A stretch of 64,000 nt of DNA, taken from contig JABAKD010000016.1 of NCBI GenBank assembly GCA_012845835.1, forward strand, positions 25,839,527-25,903,526, read 5' to 3'. This document shows positions 43,787 through 55,210 of this stretch, one piece after another. The translations under genes and the position numbers were made by a program. The notes under the pieces were generated by a model. It saw nothing but the letters and a program-made list of their open reading frames with translations. It was not told where the DNA came from and did not search any database. This DNA is from Undaria pinnatifida. Its lineage: Eukaryota > Sar > Phaeophyceae > Laminariales > Alariaceae. Within the stretch, counting starts at the first letter, position 1, and every line of letters begins with the position of its first letter.

Positions 43787-44686
43787 GTGCGTGTCTGCTT
43801 CAGTTTATGCGGATGAATGAATGTTGATTTTTTATTTTTTTCGATGGGATTATTAGTAAAAGTCTGTTTTACCCTTCCAAACCCAGGATGTGTTGCAGCG
43901 TTGATGCGCACGCAGCAGCAATATTGTGACCCTGGCATTTTGACAACATGTAAAACGGAGCCTGCCCTGTGTCGACGGACTTATTATACGAACGACAACA
44001 ACAATGATGCCTACTTAAAATCCACTTACCTGGTAAAATTCAACATGTGTGTTGATGTGCAGAGATCCTGAGATATTGACAGCAGGATGACATGATCCCG
44101 AACATACTAACTGCTGTAAATAAAAGCGGCATACTTGTACTGATGCTGAGATACTGACAGCATTATGATACGATGACCTTATACTAAATTCAGCATATGT
44201 TGACGAAATTGAGATTCTCAGATATTGACAGCATCATGTGGTGGTATCATATCATATGATCGCGCACTAACGTGAGCATGTATGTGGTGGTATTGAGATC
44301 ATTGACAGCATGATGTTGTGACGCTCGATGTTGGTGTCGTTGCTGATCGATGTGTTTGTCCGGGGCGGGCCACCTGCCCGATTTATCTCGACTTTTTTAT
44401 GCTGATGTTTGGGAATGAAGTTGTGCAATATTTTCCGTCTCACATGTACGTATCCGACGAGGAAAACATGTACAAATGTATTCGGAAGGGAGGGGGTTAC
44501 CACTGCCAACTGCTGCAGCTGCTGTGAGCAGATGTACTGGAGTTACCGCGGTATGCCACGGTATCCAACGTAATTTCCATCACGTTCTACAGTAGTGTCC
44601 CACAGACTCACCACGGTGCTACGACGGTACCGGATACCAGGTGCTGAACTCACCACGGCTGTTGTTGTTGTTGTTGTTGTTTTCAC
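43787..44686. repeat. Gene C intron 2 start: GACAGCATGATG repeats
   Basis: Four diverged units of about 70-90 bases between 44065 and 44335 share GAGAT..TGACAGCATGATG. The remainder of the interval is unremarkable. Confidence 0.5.
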
Positions 44687-44756
44687 ATTAACTCGCATAA
44701 TCAAGTCCGTGGTCACAGAACAGGCTCCATTCACTCTGGAGCTGAGGAATACCACG
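44687..44756 (+). repeat. Family Y repeat, copy 2
   Basis: ACATTAACTCGCATAATCAA through TCACTCTGGAGCTGAGGAAT, preceded by a GTTGTTGTTG run. Flows directly into the CGGTATCCCACCGACTC repeat. Confidence 0.75.
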
Positions 44757-44990
44757 GTATCCCACGGTGTATACGGTATCCCACCGACTCCTCACGGAAC
44801 CCCACGGTATTTCACCAAATTGGCACGGCACCTTACGGTATCCCACTGAATGCCCACTTCACCCCGATGTGTCTTGCGGTATCGCACGGACTTCTCATGA
44901 CACCCCACCCTATCCCACCGACTTCCCACAAGTATCCCATCGACTTCCTACAGCATTCCACCGACTCCCCACGCTATCCCGCACACTATG
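44757..44990. repeat. CGGTATCCCACCGACTCCT degenerate repeat
   Basis: About ten diverged units of 20-28 bases, core GGTATCCCACCGACTTC. A few related words occur upstream at 44540-44640. Confidence 0.65.
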
Positions 44991-45413
44991 TTGTTGTTAC
45001 TGCTATGCTACTGCCGCTGCTGCTGTTGCTCTTCTGTTGGGTCTTACAGCTTCGTTGTTGCGGCCTCCTCTCCACCCTTGCCTTCCTCACGTTAAAACCC
45101 TTACAACCGTTCGCGCAGCACGCCGCGAACAATCTGTCAAGTAGGTGTCGGGGGGGAGGGGGGGCAGGCATAAGTGACTGCAGCAGGATATTACGATTGG
45201 TATATTGTACTGTGCAAGAGTGCGGAGTGCCACCGACGGTAGAAATCCAAAGCCAAAACTAAGCCAGGGTCCAGGGTCCGAATCGTGGTTTCATCTAAAG
45301 TTCTGTTTACAGTTGGAACCACGGGTATCTCTTTTTCGTCGGTACCTGATATATCCGCCCGTTGTCCGTTGGGCTTGCTTGTGGCTTGCGACTAGCTAGT
45401 TGCGACAGAGACG
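44991..45413. other. Gene C intron 2, spacer
   Basis: No exon or element recognised. Confidence 0.4.
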
Positions 45414-45424
45414 ACAGGGTTATC

Positions 45425-45701
45425 TTTTTTTTTTTTTTATTATCCTCCGGCGGATGGGGAAAAAAATACTTAGTAAAGCTTTAGCTCACCACACTTCCAC
45501 GTATTTTCATACAAGTACGCGTCGTGTGTCGATTCAACTAAGTTGCTTTCGCAGCCCAACGCTAGCTGGCGCACCCTTCGGGTCCCATTGTAGGTATAGC
45601 GTAAGCTGTCCCTATCAGTGGTCTTTGTTACAACCCCGTCAGCGCAAGCTGCCGTTGTATACGGATGCGTGTGTATGTCGACCCGGCCTGTCCCCGGAGG
45701 A
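45425..45701 (-). mobile_element. SINE, longest copy, with target duplication
   Basis: Bounded by an 11-bp duplication ACAGGGTTATC (45414-45424 and 45702-45712). Read on the minus strand it is about 277 bases ending in CCGCCGGAGGATAATA and a poly(A) of about 17. Shares its 3' two thirds with 33208-33422 and its last 90 bases with 13592-13679. No protein is encoded. A-tail, perfect duplication and 5' truncation of other copies are typical of a non-LTR retroposon. A tRNA-type promoter was looked for and only weak box-like words seen. Confidence 0.8.
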
Positions 45702-45712
45702 ACAGGGTTATC

Positions 45713-46469
45713 GTTACGGTAGTACGGTAGCTAAGCAGGGCTTGCCTATGGAGTATAGAGGTTGGTGAAGAGATGTGTGTGTTTCTTGCTCCGTATTGGC
45801 ATCCGGTACATCCGGTGTCCTTTCCCAGTGTTCCATCATTGAGAGAAGCAAGCTCTATGGCCACAATATTTTTTTTTGTTTGTTTCAAGTGCATCGGCTT
45901 GGTCCGATCAATTTAAGGCTCGGTGCTCATCTTTGCAAGAAGAAAAAAGGCCACAAACCATTGTACGAATTTAGAATACGAGTCGCACTGGTTCGATTCG
46001 CCTTCACGTCGTCGAGGGTACGCCCACCGGGGGGCTTTTGAACACGCAATACAACAAGGTCCGTACCATTGATTGCATAGGATAGGATGCCACGCTACAT
46101 ATTAATACGGAGTACGAGACAAATAGGGACAGGGAATAGGGACAGGGCTAGGGGTTAACCCTACCCCTGCCCTGAAAACCCTACCCCTCAACCCTAACCC
46201 TGATGTACGATCTGATACCATACTTGGCTGCCGTCATAGTCCAGATGTCATCGTGACCCGTATGCTATCGTCGTCATCGTTGTCACTCGTATGGCGTTGT
46301 TGTCATACTGCCGTCTTGTCCCATCTTGGATTGAAAAAGTTATGCAGAAAGTCCGCACCGCCGTCGATGCTGCGACGTTGTCGTGGTGTGATATCTGTAC
46401 GAGATGATCTCAGATATCGGCCCAATTCCAATTACCAATATCTGTATCATACGACAATCACCTACCTGG
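45713..46469. other. Gene C intron 2, spacer with telomere-like runs
   Basis: At 46115-46205 there is GGGACAGGGAATAGGG and its complement-like counterpart CCCTACCCCTGCCCTG, then CCCTAACCCTGA: a degenerate TTAGGG-type tract with both strands represented. Otherwise nothing recognised. Confidence 0.5.
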
Positions 46470-46690
46470 GCACTTGGTAGTATATACTCGTATAGATTCG
46501 TATTAAATAGGGACTTTTTCTTGCGCGCGAATTGACGTGCGGAAAGCGCGAGAGCATGAGTTGGCAACACTCGATGAGAAATCGACGAGCAGTGGGATTG
46601 CTGAACCCTATGCGCGATACAAATTGAAGGCAAGAACCGGAGGGGAGAAGGGACGCCACCGGTGATCACGGCTTGTCCAGAAGCTGGGGG
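46470..46690 (-). repeat. Dispersed repeat (family Z), copy 2
   Basis: Reverse-complement match of 20259-20485, about four bases in five. Both copies start after a CCAG and end near TATACGAGTATxTACT. Confidence 0.7.
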
Positions 46691-47871
46691 AAAAGAAAGA
46701 ATTTATTTCCATATGGCGTGGTGGTATGGTGGGGGTGGGGGTGGGGTTGATGGCATAGGTGTTGCTGTGGGTGCGTTGTGATGATGTGATGCTGCGGTCG
46801 TGTTTCGTCCGCCCGGGGGCAGCAAGAAAGCCCACGTATGCCTACTTGATGCTGCCGTGCTGCTGTGCTGCTTGCTCTACCGGTACCGGTATTCTTGTGA
46901 ACGGAATTCCCCGAAAACGATATCGTTTGAGGGTCTCACAAGGGGACTTCGCCGGCGGCCTGGACGATCGCCTGCTCGCAAGATGCCCAAAATGTTGCTG
47001 CTGTAGCGGTGTTGTTGTGGCGAAGAATAGAAGACAAACTTAACGCCAACAGTTGAGAGTGTTCTCCACACGGCCCACGGAGAATGAGAGTAACTGATGT
47101 ACCGATACGTATCATGGGTCACATATCCGACACATATTTTTTTTTGGCTGCTGCAGCTGCTGTTGTGACTCCGTTTCCTTCGTACGGCAGGTTCCACCGC
47201 ACCTGCTACCTCCGACGCACGGCAACAACCTAAACAACACGCAGAAACATGGCGGAAACAACGAGTTTGCAACGCGCTCGCTTGAAATGCATACCTGGTA
47301 TTGTTTATTGCTAAACCCCCAACAGTTTCCCGGAGGTCCATGGTCGAGCCCTATAGAAAGCTTGATAGATTTTTTTCCCGCCCAACGCCGACCACCCGAC
47401 CAAAACCGCAACCCTATCTGGAACGCTATGGGGTGGCCTGCGCTTTGATGCTGCGCGTCGTGAAGGCTCTAGGTTGACTCGGGCTTGGACGCTGTGCTTG
47501 GAAAGCCTCGAGGTTGGTTCGGCCGGATCGGGATGCCGTGGCTTGGAACTTGGAAGGTTATTCATAGGTTGATTGAGCCGCTTATAAGATACCTCTTACC
47601 CAGCCAGAGTGCGTAAATACCTATACCTTACGAAGGAAGATAAGCTTTCTGCCTTCAAATATTGCCCATTCGGTTCTCGGTCGATTAAAACGGTAGTTTT
47701 TTGTTGTTGAATGCACGTTGACCTTGCGACCCCCAGGACACCGATATAGCCTAACCCTAAGCCTTACTAGTAGTCACCGTTTGAAGTTGTTGTCGCTGAG
47801 GTCTCTGTCCCGAGCACTCCTGGGCTGGGACTTGTTGATTGTAGTTCCCTCGCCCACAACGAAAATAAAAT
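46691..47871. other. Gene C intron 2, spacer
   Basis: A GTGGGGGTGGGGGTGGGG run at about 46725-46750. Frames of 90-154 codons occur on both strands but none is supported. Confidence 0.4.
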
Positions 47872-47930
47872 TAACGTGGTATGTTATAAAAGTAAAAATA
47901 CACCCCAGCTGTGAAATCGTGTGTATATGA
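47872..47930 (-). repeat. Family X end fragment, inverted
   Basis: AAAATACACCCCAGCTGTGA matches the reverse complement of the conserved X terminus. No C-tract modules follow. Confidence 0.55.
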
Positions 47931-48171
47931 CATGACACGTCATCGCAACGGAACCTGGGTGGCATGGATTTGCCGTACGTGCTCAACCTGTCGTAGACCT
48001 CGAGCCCACGCCCCGCCCGCGTGCCCCCCCGTGACGTTGGCGCCGACAGGGAGGCCAACGTTCCCGGGACAAAGGAACCACGATAGCACACACCTCCCGT
48101 CGCGAAGCGTTGCGTTATACTTCGTATCGCTGAGAGGTCAGGAAAAAACCCCTAGATCGCGGAAAACCTGT

Positions 48172-48345
48172 TGTTGATTCCGACCTCGAGGCCTCGCGCG
48201 AGCAGGTGCTGCGCGGCGCAGCGCCGTTCCACGCCGCGCTGCGCCACCCGAGCGGACGCGCGGCGCCGGCCGGCGCGGCTGGGTCGCGGGGGCGCCCGTG
48301 CAGAGAAACCCGTGGGAAGGCGGTCGGCGACCGGAGAGATCCCCA
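48172..48345. other. Very GC-rich island
   Basis: About 170 bases of markedly higher GC than the flanks, open in several frames on both strands. One plus frame reads LEASREQVLRGAAPFHAALR. No splice sites or family were recognised. It could be a captured gene fragment or a CpG-rich regulatory piece. Confidence 0.3.
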
Positions 48346-49989
48346 AATTTGGATGTGTCAGTTGTCAGTTGCGCCTGAGGATTATCATGGTAGGCATATT
48401 TTTGCCTGTGGTGTTGTTTATTCTGTAAGCGTGTGGTGACGCCCGCCACCAATAACTTTTGTTCCCACATATTGTTGTACCGTGACATTGTCATACCGGT
48501 AGTTTGTCTCTATTTTAGTATGGTGGTATGTTAGCACTGGTATGATACTCCTGCTGCCCGGTACCCGGATACCACCTCGGGCGTGCGATTATCGCGATCC
48601 GAGAACAAACAGCGGCTTCCCCTCGATTCACACGTACCTCGGGTAAACTTGTTCGGCCGTCGCGGATACAATGCCTGATAGGTCCGATCAGGTATACATA
48701 CTACCGGCATTGATTGTTGTGCATTATTCGTCCGTAGACTTCTGTTGAGCTACTCGTACTATGTCGCCACTTCCTGGCTGCTGCTGCCACTGTGTTGCTG
48801 TGTCATGCGTCGGAGACCGTCGTTTATTTATAGACTAGATTATAGTTCCCTCGGCGTTGTTCCGGTTCCAGGTCCGATACTCGTAAAATCGCGTCGTACG
48901 GTATGTACAAGTATCATATCATATCACGTAATAATTTCTGCTGGTTGGGCAGTGCCCATGACAGGTTCCCTCTTGTCAGTTGTATCGTATATCGTATGGT
49001 GTGTAGGACACGGTTGGTCGGTATCTCGGCTCGGCACCGAACGGAGTTTGGGAGACCTCTGGTGATCTTGAGCTTGTGTGTAATGAGGCGGTACTGTCTA
49101 GGAGAGGGGGATCTGGTGTCCACATCACCCACCCCCTGATGTTTTTGAGGCGAGCATCTGCTCGTCTACTATCTAGGGGAAGGGGACCTGGTATCCACAA
49201 CAGGCGTTTTTCGAACCGGTTTGTTCGCCGCCCGAAATCTGGGCGAGTCTTGGAGTTATTAAGGCTTGCCCTTTTTTCACGCTTTTACCTCGTGCTGCAG
49301 TTAGGTGGCACATACCTGGTACTATACGATCCCCTTGGTGTTTGATATTTGATCTTGGCTGCTGTTGCCGTTGCTGTTGATGTTGTGTTTTGTCGTTGTA
49401 ATTGTTGTGACCTCTCACTTCTCATATACTTCGTCGAAGTACTGCTGTATACTCTTCGCCCATAACGAGACAGAGCATCACTAATAACTACCTGGTACTA
49501 ACTAAATAGCATTCATTGGCATCAACTTTCTTGACACTTAAGATGGAAAAGTTGACGAAAACAGATGACGATTGCGGCATCGGCCACAACAGAGACCTGC
49601 CTTAGTCTTGACCACGTATGGGATGATAGTTTCATACCAGGTACCAGGTGTTTGCAGTATCCGCATTACAATGCACTGGCTTGTACCTGGTACTGTACAG
49701 AGTGCATGCGCGCCGCGAGGCAAAACTCATAGAGCTACTGGTACTTGTTGTAAGTGTTGATAAATCACGCTCTGCTGTTCTTTTTGGCACTAAACCTGGG
49801 CCCCAAACAGGTCAATACTTACTACCAATACGTACTCTTGAATAGTAGCCTTATGTATCTGCGGGTATTTGCGGACATTCATCAATACACGCGTATTCTC
49901 CCCCTCCAGAGTTGTTGAATGGTGTTTTGTGACCGCGGACGAGATTATGGCAATTTAGTTCATGGCATACGAAATTTCAAGGTCATGTT
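48346..49989. other. Gene C intron 2, spacer
   Basis: A two-copy repeat of GAGGGGGATCTGGTGTCCAC / GAAGGGGACCTGGTATCCAC at about 49102 and 49179, and several TACCTGGTAC palindromes (49313, 49489, 49686). No exon seen. Confidence 0.45.
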
Positions 49990-50400
49990 CTATGGGGCAC
50001 GCTCAAACCATACCCGGGTACTTACCCCGAGCATTACCCTACAAAGAACTTCTGGAAGTTCTGTAGGACATTCATCATACCCGTACCCGGAACTTCTGGA
50101 AGTTCTGTAGGACATTCATACCCGTACCAGGAACTTCTGGAAGCTCTTGTACTCCAGTGCCACAAATACCCGGGGTACGGGTATATCATTTTTATAACTT
50201 TATGTGAGTTTTGTACGCCCGTGCCACAATACCCGGAACTTCTGGAAGTGCTGTAACACTTCCGTACCGTGCCCGGAATTTATGTAAGTTCTGTAAGATC
50301 CCCATACCCTTACCCGGAAGTTCTGTGACTCCTGTAAGACTGTGGCACAATACCCGGGGTACGGGTATACCTTTGTTGCAATACCCGGGGAGCCCACATG
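49990..50400. repeat. TACCCGGAACTTCTGGAAGT array, left
   Basis: About eight diverged units of 45-75 bases: TACCCGGAACTTCTG(G/T)(A/T)AG, TTCTGTARGACNYTCATACC, CGTGCCACAATACCCGGGG. It also contains the palindrome ATACCCGGGGTACGGGTAT (twice). The same repeat lies at 53265-53660, on the far side of the Helitron remnant. Confidence 0.75.
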
Positions 50401-50992
50401 AATTTATTCAGGTTTAAACGCAAAGAGTGTATTATGCACCTAATTATAATGTCATATCTTGTCAGTAAGACAAACCGAACACCGAACATCAGCAGTACGT
50501 ATCATACTTGGAAGTATATAATATTAATAGTAACACCGACTACTGTGTAAATAGGTCTTGTTCACGTTTCTTCGTTTTCTAAAGGCACTTGTTATCTGTT
50601 ACTAGTGGCACGATGAACAATGCCAGTGGAGCGGATACGCCCCCGGGACAGAAACGCCAAAGGAGGTGGGATCGATGGAGGAAGAGGCGACGCACTCAAG
50701 GAAAACAAACGACCGAAAGAAATATTAACAACCCGGCAGGTGGCGCACAATGTAGAATGTTCCGCACAATTTATGCATTACTAGTTACGGGAGAGATGCA
50801 CACGAACACCATTGCACCAGGCAAAAATAAGGAATTTCAAGGTGTTTAGAGCAAAACAGCCCAACCGAACCCATCCGAGCCCAACCCAACTCATCCTAAC
50901 CCAACCCTATCCCATCCAACCCAACGGAACCGAATCCGAAGGGTTCGAACGAACTCAACGCCGCCTAACACAAAACAACACAATGCAAAAAG
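50401..50992. other. Flank of the Helitron remnant
   Basis: Includes an AACCCAACCCATCC-type pyrimidine/A-rich repeat at 50860-50945. No clear CTRR end with hairpin was identified. Confidence 0.4.
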
Positions 50993-51529
50993 CTAAAAGG
51001 TAGGACGAAGCGCGCGTGAAGTCCTTGGTCGCCGTCGCCCTGAGCCATTGAGTACCTCTTCGTAGACGGTGTTTGTGGTGCAGGTTCCTTGGCAACCGCC
51101 CGGTACGGTGAAGCCGCCCCCAATGACTATGAAGCGGAGGTTCTGCCGCGATGTGGCCCTAGACACCGCCACATAGAGTTGCCCATGTGAAAACACCAGG
51201 CGCCGAAGGAAAATGCGGACCCTGTCAAGCGTTTGACCCTGCGCTTTGTTAATGGTCATGGCAAAGCACGGTGCAACGGGAAATTGCCGCCGTGTGAGGA
51301 CGAACGGAAGCTCGCCCTCGGTCGAAGTGGGTTTACACCGTGGCACGAATGCTCTCTGGCCGGTGGCTGGCCCTGTCGCGGTTTCTACCCGAAGGACCCA
51401 CTGCGAAGCGGCGATGAGCAGGCAGCGGGTACCGTTGAGCAGCCCCGTCGATGGGTTTATCGTGCGTAGCAACATGAACGGCGCGCCGATCTTGAGAACC
51501 ACGCGATGGGTGGGCATCCCGGCCGGACA
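50993..51529 (-). pseudogene. Helitron helicase, C-terminal fragment
   Basis: Reads GMPTHRVVLKIGAPFMLLRT, NPSTGLLNGTR, then FAMTINKAQGQTLDRVRIFL and VFSHGQLYVAVSRATSRQNL. These are the terminal Pif1/Helitron helicase motifs (domain 2B SH3 insertion, TINKAQGQT and the YVAxSR motif VI). It stays open for about 178 codons to a stop. The upstream Walker A and B motifs are missing. Confidence 0.8.
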
Positions 51530-52219
51530 CAACGTAAGGCACTGCTGCAAGGACGTAAACAATAAAGAGGGCAAAAAAATAGGTATAATACGTGCAGCAA
51601 GTCCCGGTATAAGACAACGGAGAGAAGATAAATACGCACCAGGTACAACAGCAGTGTGAGACAACGTAAGGTACTGTTGTAAGGACGTAAACGATTAAAG
51701 TAGCCGACGTGGAGTACTGCAGAGAAGTACTACTGAAAATAATAAGAATCGTGTACGTCAGCAATGATATTGCGTACGGTAGTGTAAGACAATGTAAAGC
51801 ACCGCTGCAAGGACGTTCGTAAACATAAAAATAAATGCGCGTAAAGCAATGATAATACGTACAGCAGTTTAAGACAACGTAAAGCACCGCTGCAAGGACG
51901 TAAACAGTAAAGAGGGCAAAAAAATAGGTATAATACGTACAGCGGTATAATATTAATAAGTATTGAAGTATGCACGTAGAGCAATGATAATACGTACAGC
52001 AGTGTAAGACAACGTAAAGCGCACCAGGTACAACGGCAGTGTGAGACAACGTAAGGTACTGCTGTAAGGACGTAAATGATGAGAGTAGCCAACGTGGAGT
52101 ACTACAGAGAAGTACTACTGAAAATAATAAGTACCTGGTACGTACCAGGTATACGAGTATGAAGCAATGATAATTCATACAGCAGTGTAAGACAACAGAG
52201 AGAAGTACGGGGTTGCTCT
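51530..52219 (-). repeat. Tandem repeat inside the Helitron
   Basis: Six to seven units of roughly 90-110 bases built from GTAAGACAACGTAAAGCACC, GCTGCAAGGACGTAAAC and AATAATACGTACAGCAGTG. The units differ in the order of sub-blocks, so it is a mosaic rather than a simple repeat. It occupies the place where Rep and helicase sequence should be. Confidence 0.75.
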
Positions 52220-52716
52220 GTAAGTATGTACGAAGTCTTACCCGGACCTGCCCAGAGGAGAGCGTAGCCGGAAGGGCACTCGGTCCGCGCAGGGAGGATG
52301 TGCCGGGGCCATTCTTCCTCGAAGATGTCCTCGAGCGGAAGAGCACACATGGAGAAGCTTGATGCAGGCACTGCATTTCTTCGTCGGGCGTTGTAGGGTT
52401 GCCGGTTCTGTCGATGCTGCGAGTGCCTGGCCTGGTTTTGGCGATCCCTATTTTGCTGACGGCGAGAGCGCCTGGTGTCGTTTTCGCGGTCTCGATTCTG
52501 CTGATAGCGGGAGCGCCGGGCGTCGTTGTCGCGTTCTCGATTGCGCTGACGGCGAAAGCGCTGGGCATCGTTCTCGCGTTGCCGATTCTGCGCACGGCGC
52601 GAGCGCCGGGCGACGGCGACGGCTCGACGCTGCTGTGATTGGTCCTCGTGTTGGCTTGCTGTTGACGCAAGCGCGCTTGTCGTCTCGTGCCCATGGCTCA
52701 AGTGGCCAAAAAGCAA
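52220..52716 (-). pseudogene. Helitron N-terminal fragment with 15-residue repeats
   Basis: Frame from 52716 to about 52220 contains five 15-residue repeats of the type RRSRRQQNRDRENDAR, then NARRRNAVPASSFSMCALPL and a short acidic segment (EDIFEEEWPRHILP). Arg/Asn/Asp-rich repeats of this kind occur at the N-terminus of some Helitron proteins. The frame is lost on entering the tandem repeat. Confidence 0.55.
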
Positions 52717-53039
52717 TTCGAAAGCTCAATATAGTTGGAGTTTGAAAAAATAAAGAAGCGGGCAGCGACGAAGAAAAAGCGGGGGGGGGGGCAAGCGAGC
52801 CGTCCCCGGGAGGGCGATTTCCACGCTCCCCCCTCGCCGTGGTGGTGCACCGACGGCGTTCTTTCGTCGGCACGTCGTAGTGCTGCTGTGTGGGTGGGAC
52901 GTGGCGGCACGGCGAGGCCGCGGGAGGCCAAGTGTAGCTCGGGAGTCGCAGCTTTTTGGGATGGGTGGTATAACCAAGATATTCTCCAAAGACCCATTTG
53001 GACGTCACTACCACGACGTTAGCGTATTATGTAGTAAGG
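52717..53039. other. Flank of the Helitron remnant
   Basis: GC-rich, with a G tract near 52780. No gene supported. Confidence 0.4.
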
Positions 53040-53262
53040 ATGCAGCTATAAACCCTTGAAGGGGACAAATCTGACGGTTGTGGGAGGAACGCATCAGTTT
53101 TTCATGTATATCCTGTACAGTAAATCGTACAACCGGTGAGGAGAGGGGGGGGAGTGTTCTTCAGATCGCATAAATGTATACCCGGTGGGAACTTACTAAA
53201 CGCATGTTGCTAGGTCTAGGCGATGGTGCGGGTGTTGAGGAAAGAAGGGACGTGGGGGAGGG
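53040..53262 (-). repeat. Family X modules, partial inverted copy
   Basis: Minus-strand modules CAGATTTGTCCCCTTCAAGG, a C tract and CGCCTAGACCTAGCA, without the conserved end block. Confidence 0.6.
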
Positions 53263-53264
53263 GG

Positions 53265-53660
53265 GGGGTATTTACCCGGGTATTCCCCGTACCCGGAACT
53301 TCTGGATGCTTCTGTAGAACATTCATACCCGAAACTTCTGTACGTTCTGTACGCCCGTGCCACAATACCCGGAACTTCTGTAAGTTCTGTAAGACTTTCA
53401 TACCCGTACCCGGAACTTCTGTGAGTTCTGTAGAACATTCATACCCGTTCCCGGAACTTCTGTGAGTTCTGTACACCCGAGCCACAATGCCCGGGGTATG
53501 GGTACAGCACTTTTTACCCGCCCGGAATTTCTGTGAATTCTGTACGCCCGTGCCACAATACCTGGAACTTTTGGAAGTTCTCTAACACTTCCATACCCCT
53601 ACCCGAAACTTCTGGAATTCTGTAAGACTCCCATACCCTTACCCGGAATCCATAAATCCT
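53265..53660. repeat. TACCCGGAACTTCTGTAAGT array, right
   Basis: About eight units of the repeat at 49990-50400, including GTGCCACAATACCCGGAACT. The two arrays have the same orientation and bracket 2.9 kb with the Helitron remnant. Confidence 0.75.
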
Positions 53661-54177
53661 ACAGAAAATAGCTTTGCAAATTTTAGTGAAGTACGTACGT
53701 AGAGCTGTGTGGCTCGAATCAGTAGGACGAACCTATCATATGAACAAATTCTTCTTGGTCGATCTCACAGCCCTTTCGTGTATTTTCATTTTTTTTAATC
53801 ACGAAACAAACACAAACCAATTTTTGAAAGTTTAAGACGACCTGAGGTCATGCAAGGACGGCTTGCCATCACGTCACAACAGCAGTGTACAACAGCCGAC
53901 CAAAGGCCGTGAAACCGAGCACCGCAACTTATCCTATGTGATGTGTGCGAGGAGTGTGCTGCGTTCAAACTGTGCGTCGCCGGCAGGCACAACTGTCGGA
54001 ATCGCTGTTTTGGTGCATAGTGGTTGGGATTTTATCTTGGCAGAAATCCGAAAACCAATACCTAAATGGTGTACCTGGTATTAATGTTTCGATGCTACCC
54101 AAGAAAAATTAAAAAAAAAACGGGAGAATTCGATACCTACACCGACTTGCAGAATTGCACCTCCTAGAAACGCAGCT
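53661..54177. other. Spacer with family X end fragment
   Basis: GGTCGATCTCACAGCCCTTT at about 53757 is a diverged X terminus. Nothing else recognised. Confidence 0.4.
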
Positions 54178-54415
54178 GGTGTGATGATGGTGCAACAGAA
54201 GCTGCGATGGTGCAGTAGACCAAGGGGTTCGATCAGACATACCGATGATGATGACGTGTCGAGGTTTGTTTTGATTTCAAATTACCTCGCTCTTCCTGAG
54301 AGACGCAGCCGGTATGATGGTGCAACAGACGCTGTGCACTCGACCAGGGGGTTCGATCGGACACATCGGTGACTTGTCGGGGTACATTTTGATTCCAAGT
54401 GACCTCGCTAATCCT
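54178..54415 (+). repeat. Tandem duplication, period about 126
   Basis: GATGATGGTGCAACAGAAGC...GGGGTTCGATCAGACAT...GATTTCAAATTACCTCGCT at 54182 recurs from 54311 as ATGGTGCAACAGACGC...GGGGTTCGATCGGACAC...GATTCCAAGTGACCTCGCT. Confidence 0.75.
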
Positions 54416-55210
54416 GGTTGCAATCCCCCATAGGGCATGTGTTTCCCGTTTCCTTGTGCGTGTTTGTGACCAGCCTCCTACTTTGGAAACCCGTGACTCA
54501 ATTTCCAAGCTCACTGGGGGAACTTGCCCAATTAGAGACATGCCGAAGTTCTACAAAAGTTCCCTGCTCCGGCCCACGGCCATAACCCTCTTTTAGAAAC
54601 AGTTGACATATAATAAAAGCCGGCGAACGATTACTAGCATGGTATCTAAACTTTGAAAGTGATTAAAACTGAGTCGCCGACGCCCCCTAGCATAATTCCA
54701 ACAACTTTGTTTTGTACCTGGTACTATTTTTAGGACTGTATCGAAACGAAACTTGGATCGGACTTTTTTTTCCTCTCGGCGAAGGCGATTTCACATCGTC
54801 TTATTTTCTGCAAATCGGCTCGCTTGAATTTTGAGCTACATCGAACGAGTGAAATCGAACGATCGAAGCGAGCCCCTTTCACCGCCCGTCGAAGGACGGC
54901 GAAAAGTCGGTCAAATTCGGTTTGAACATCACATAAACATCAGTAAAACAATTGTCTCCGTTTTGCGATACCGATGTCGATTTAATCGTGCGATACGATT
55001 GAAACGGTACAGGTGCGATACGATTGAAACGGTACAGTTGAGTCCTACAACCCTACGATTAAGTCAGGCGAATCAGCTGCGATTAACCGCTAACAGCCAG
55101 CCCTGTTGTTTTTTCCTCGAGCATCTTGCATGCTGTGGTCAAAATACGAAAGTCTAAAGTCAAAAGAGTTTTTATTTGGCAAAGAAAGTGGAAGTGGAAC
55201 TCCAACAGCT
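54416..55210. other. Gene C intron 2, spacer
   Basis: A 24-base tandem pair GTGCGATACGATTGAAACGG at 54989 and 55013. No exon seen. Confidence 0.45.

Larger units (their letters stand above)
50993..52716 (-). mobile_element. Helitron remnant, internally deleted
   Basis: The left part (50993-51529) encodes the C-terminal end of a Pif1-type Helitron helicase; the right part (about 52220-52716) encodes an arginine-rich N-terminal stretch of the type that precedes the Rep domain. The Rep nuclease motifs and the helicase ATP-binding motifs between them are absent, replaced by about 690 bases of tandem repeat. Helitrons are rolling-circle DNA transposons; this copy cannot be autonomous. Confidence 0.7.

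Noticed and set aside
46877-47341. 154-codon minus-strand frame in gene C intron 2
   Set aside because: Serine/arginine/cysteine-rich with no domain, and overlapping frames on both strands.
51333-52694. A 453-codon minus-strand frame, the longest in the window
   Set aside because: Its right part overlaps the Helitron N-terminal frame and its left part reads through tandem repeats; the product is repetitive and lacks any domain. The coding signal lies in the other frame.
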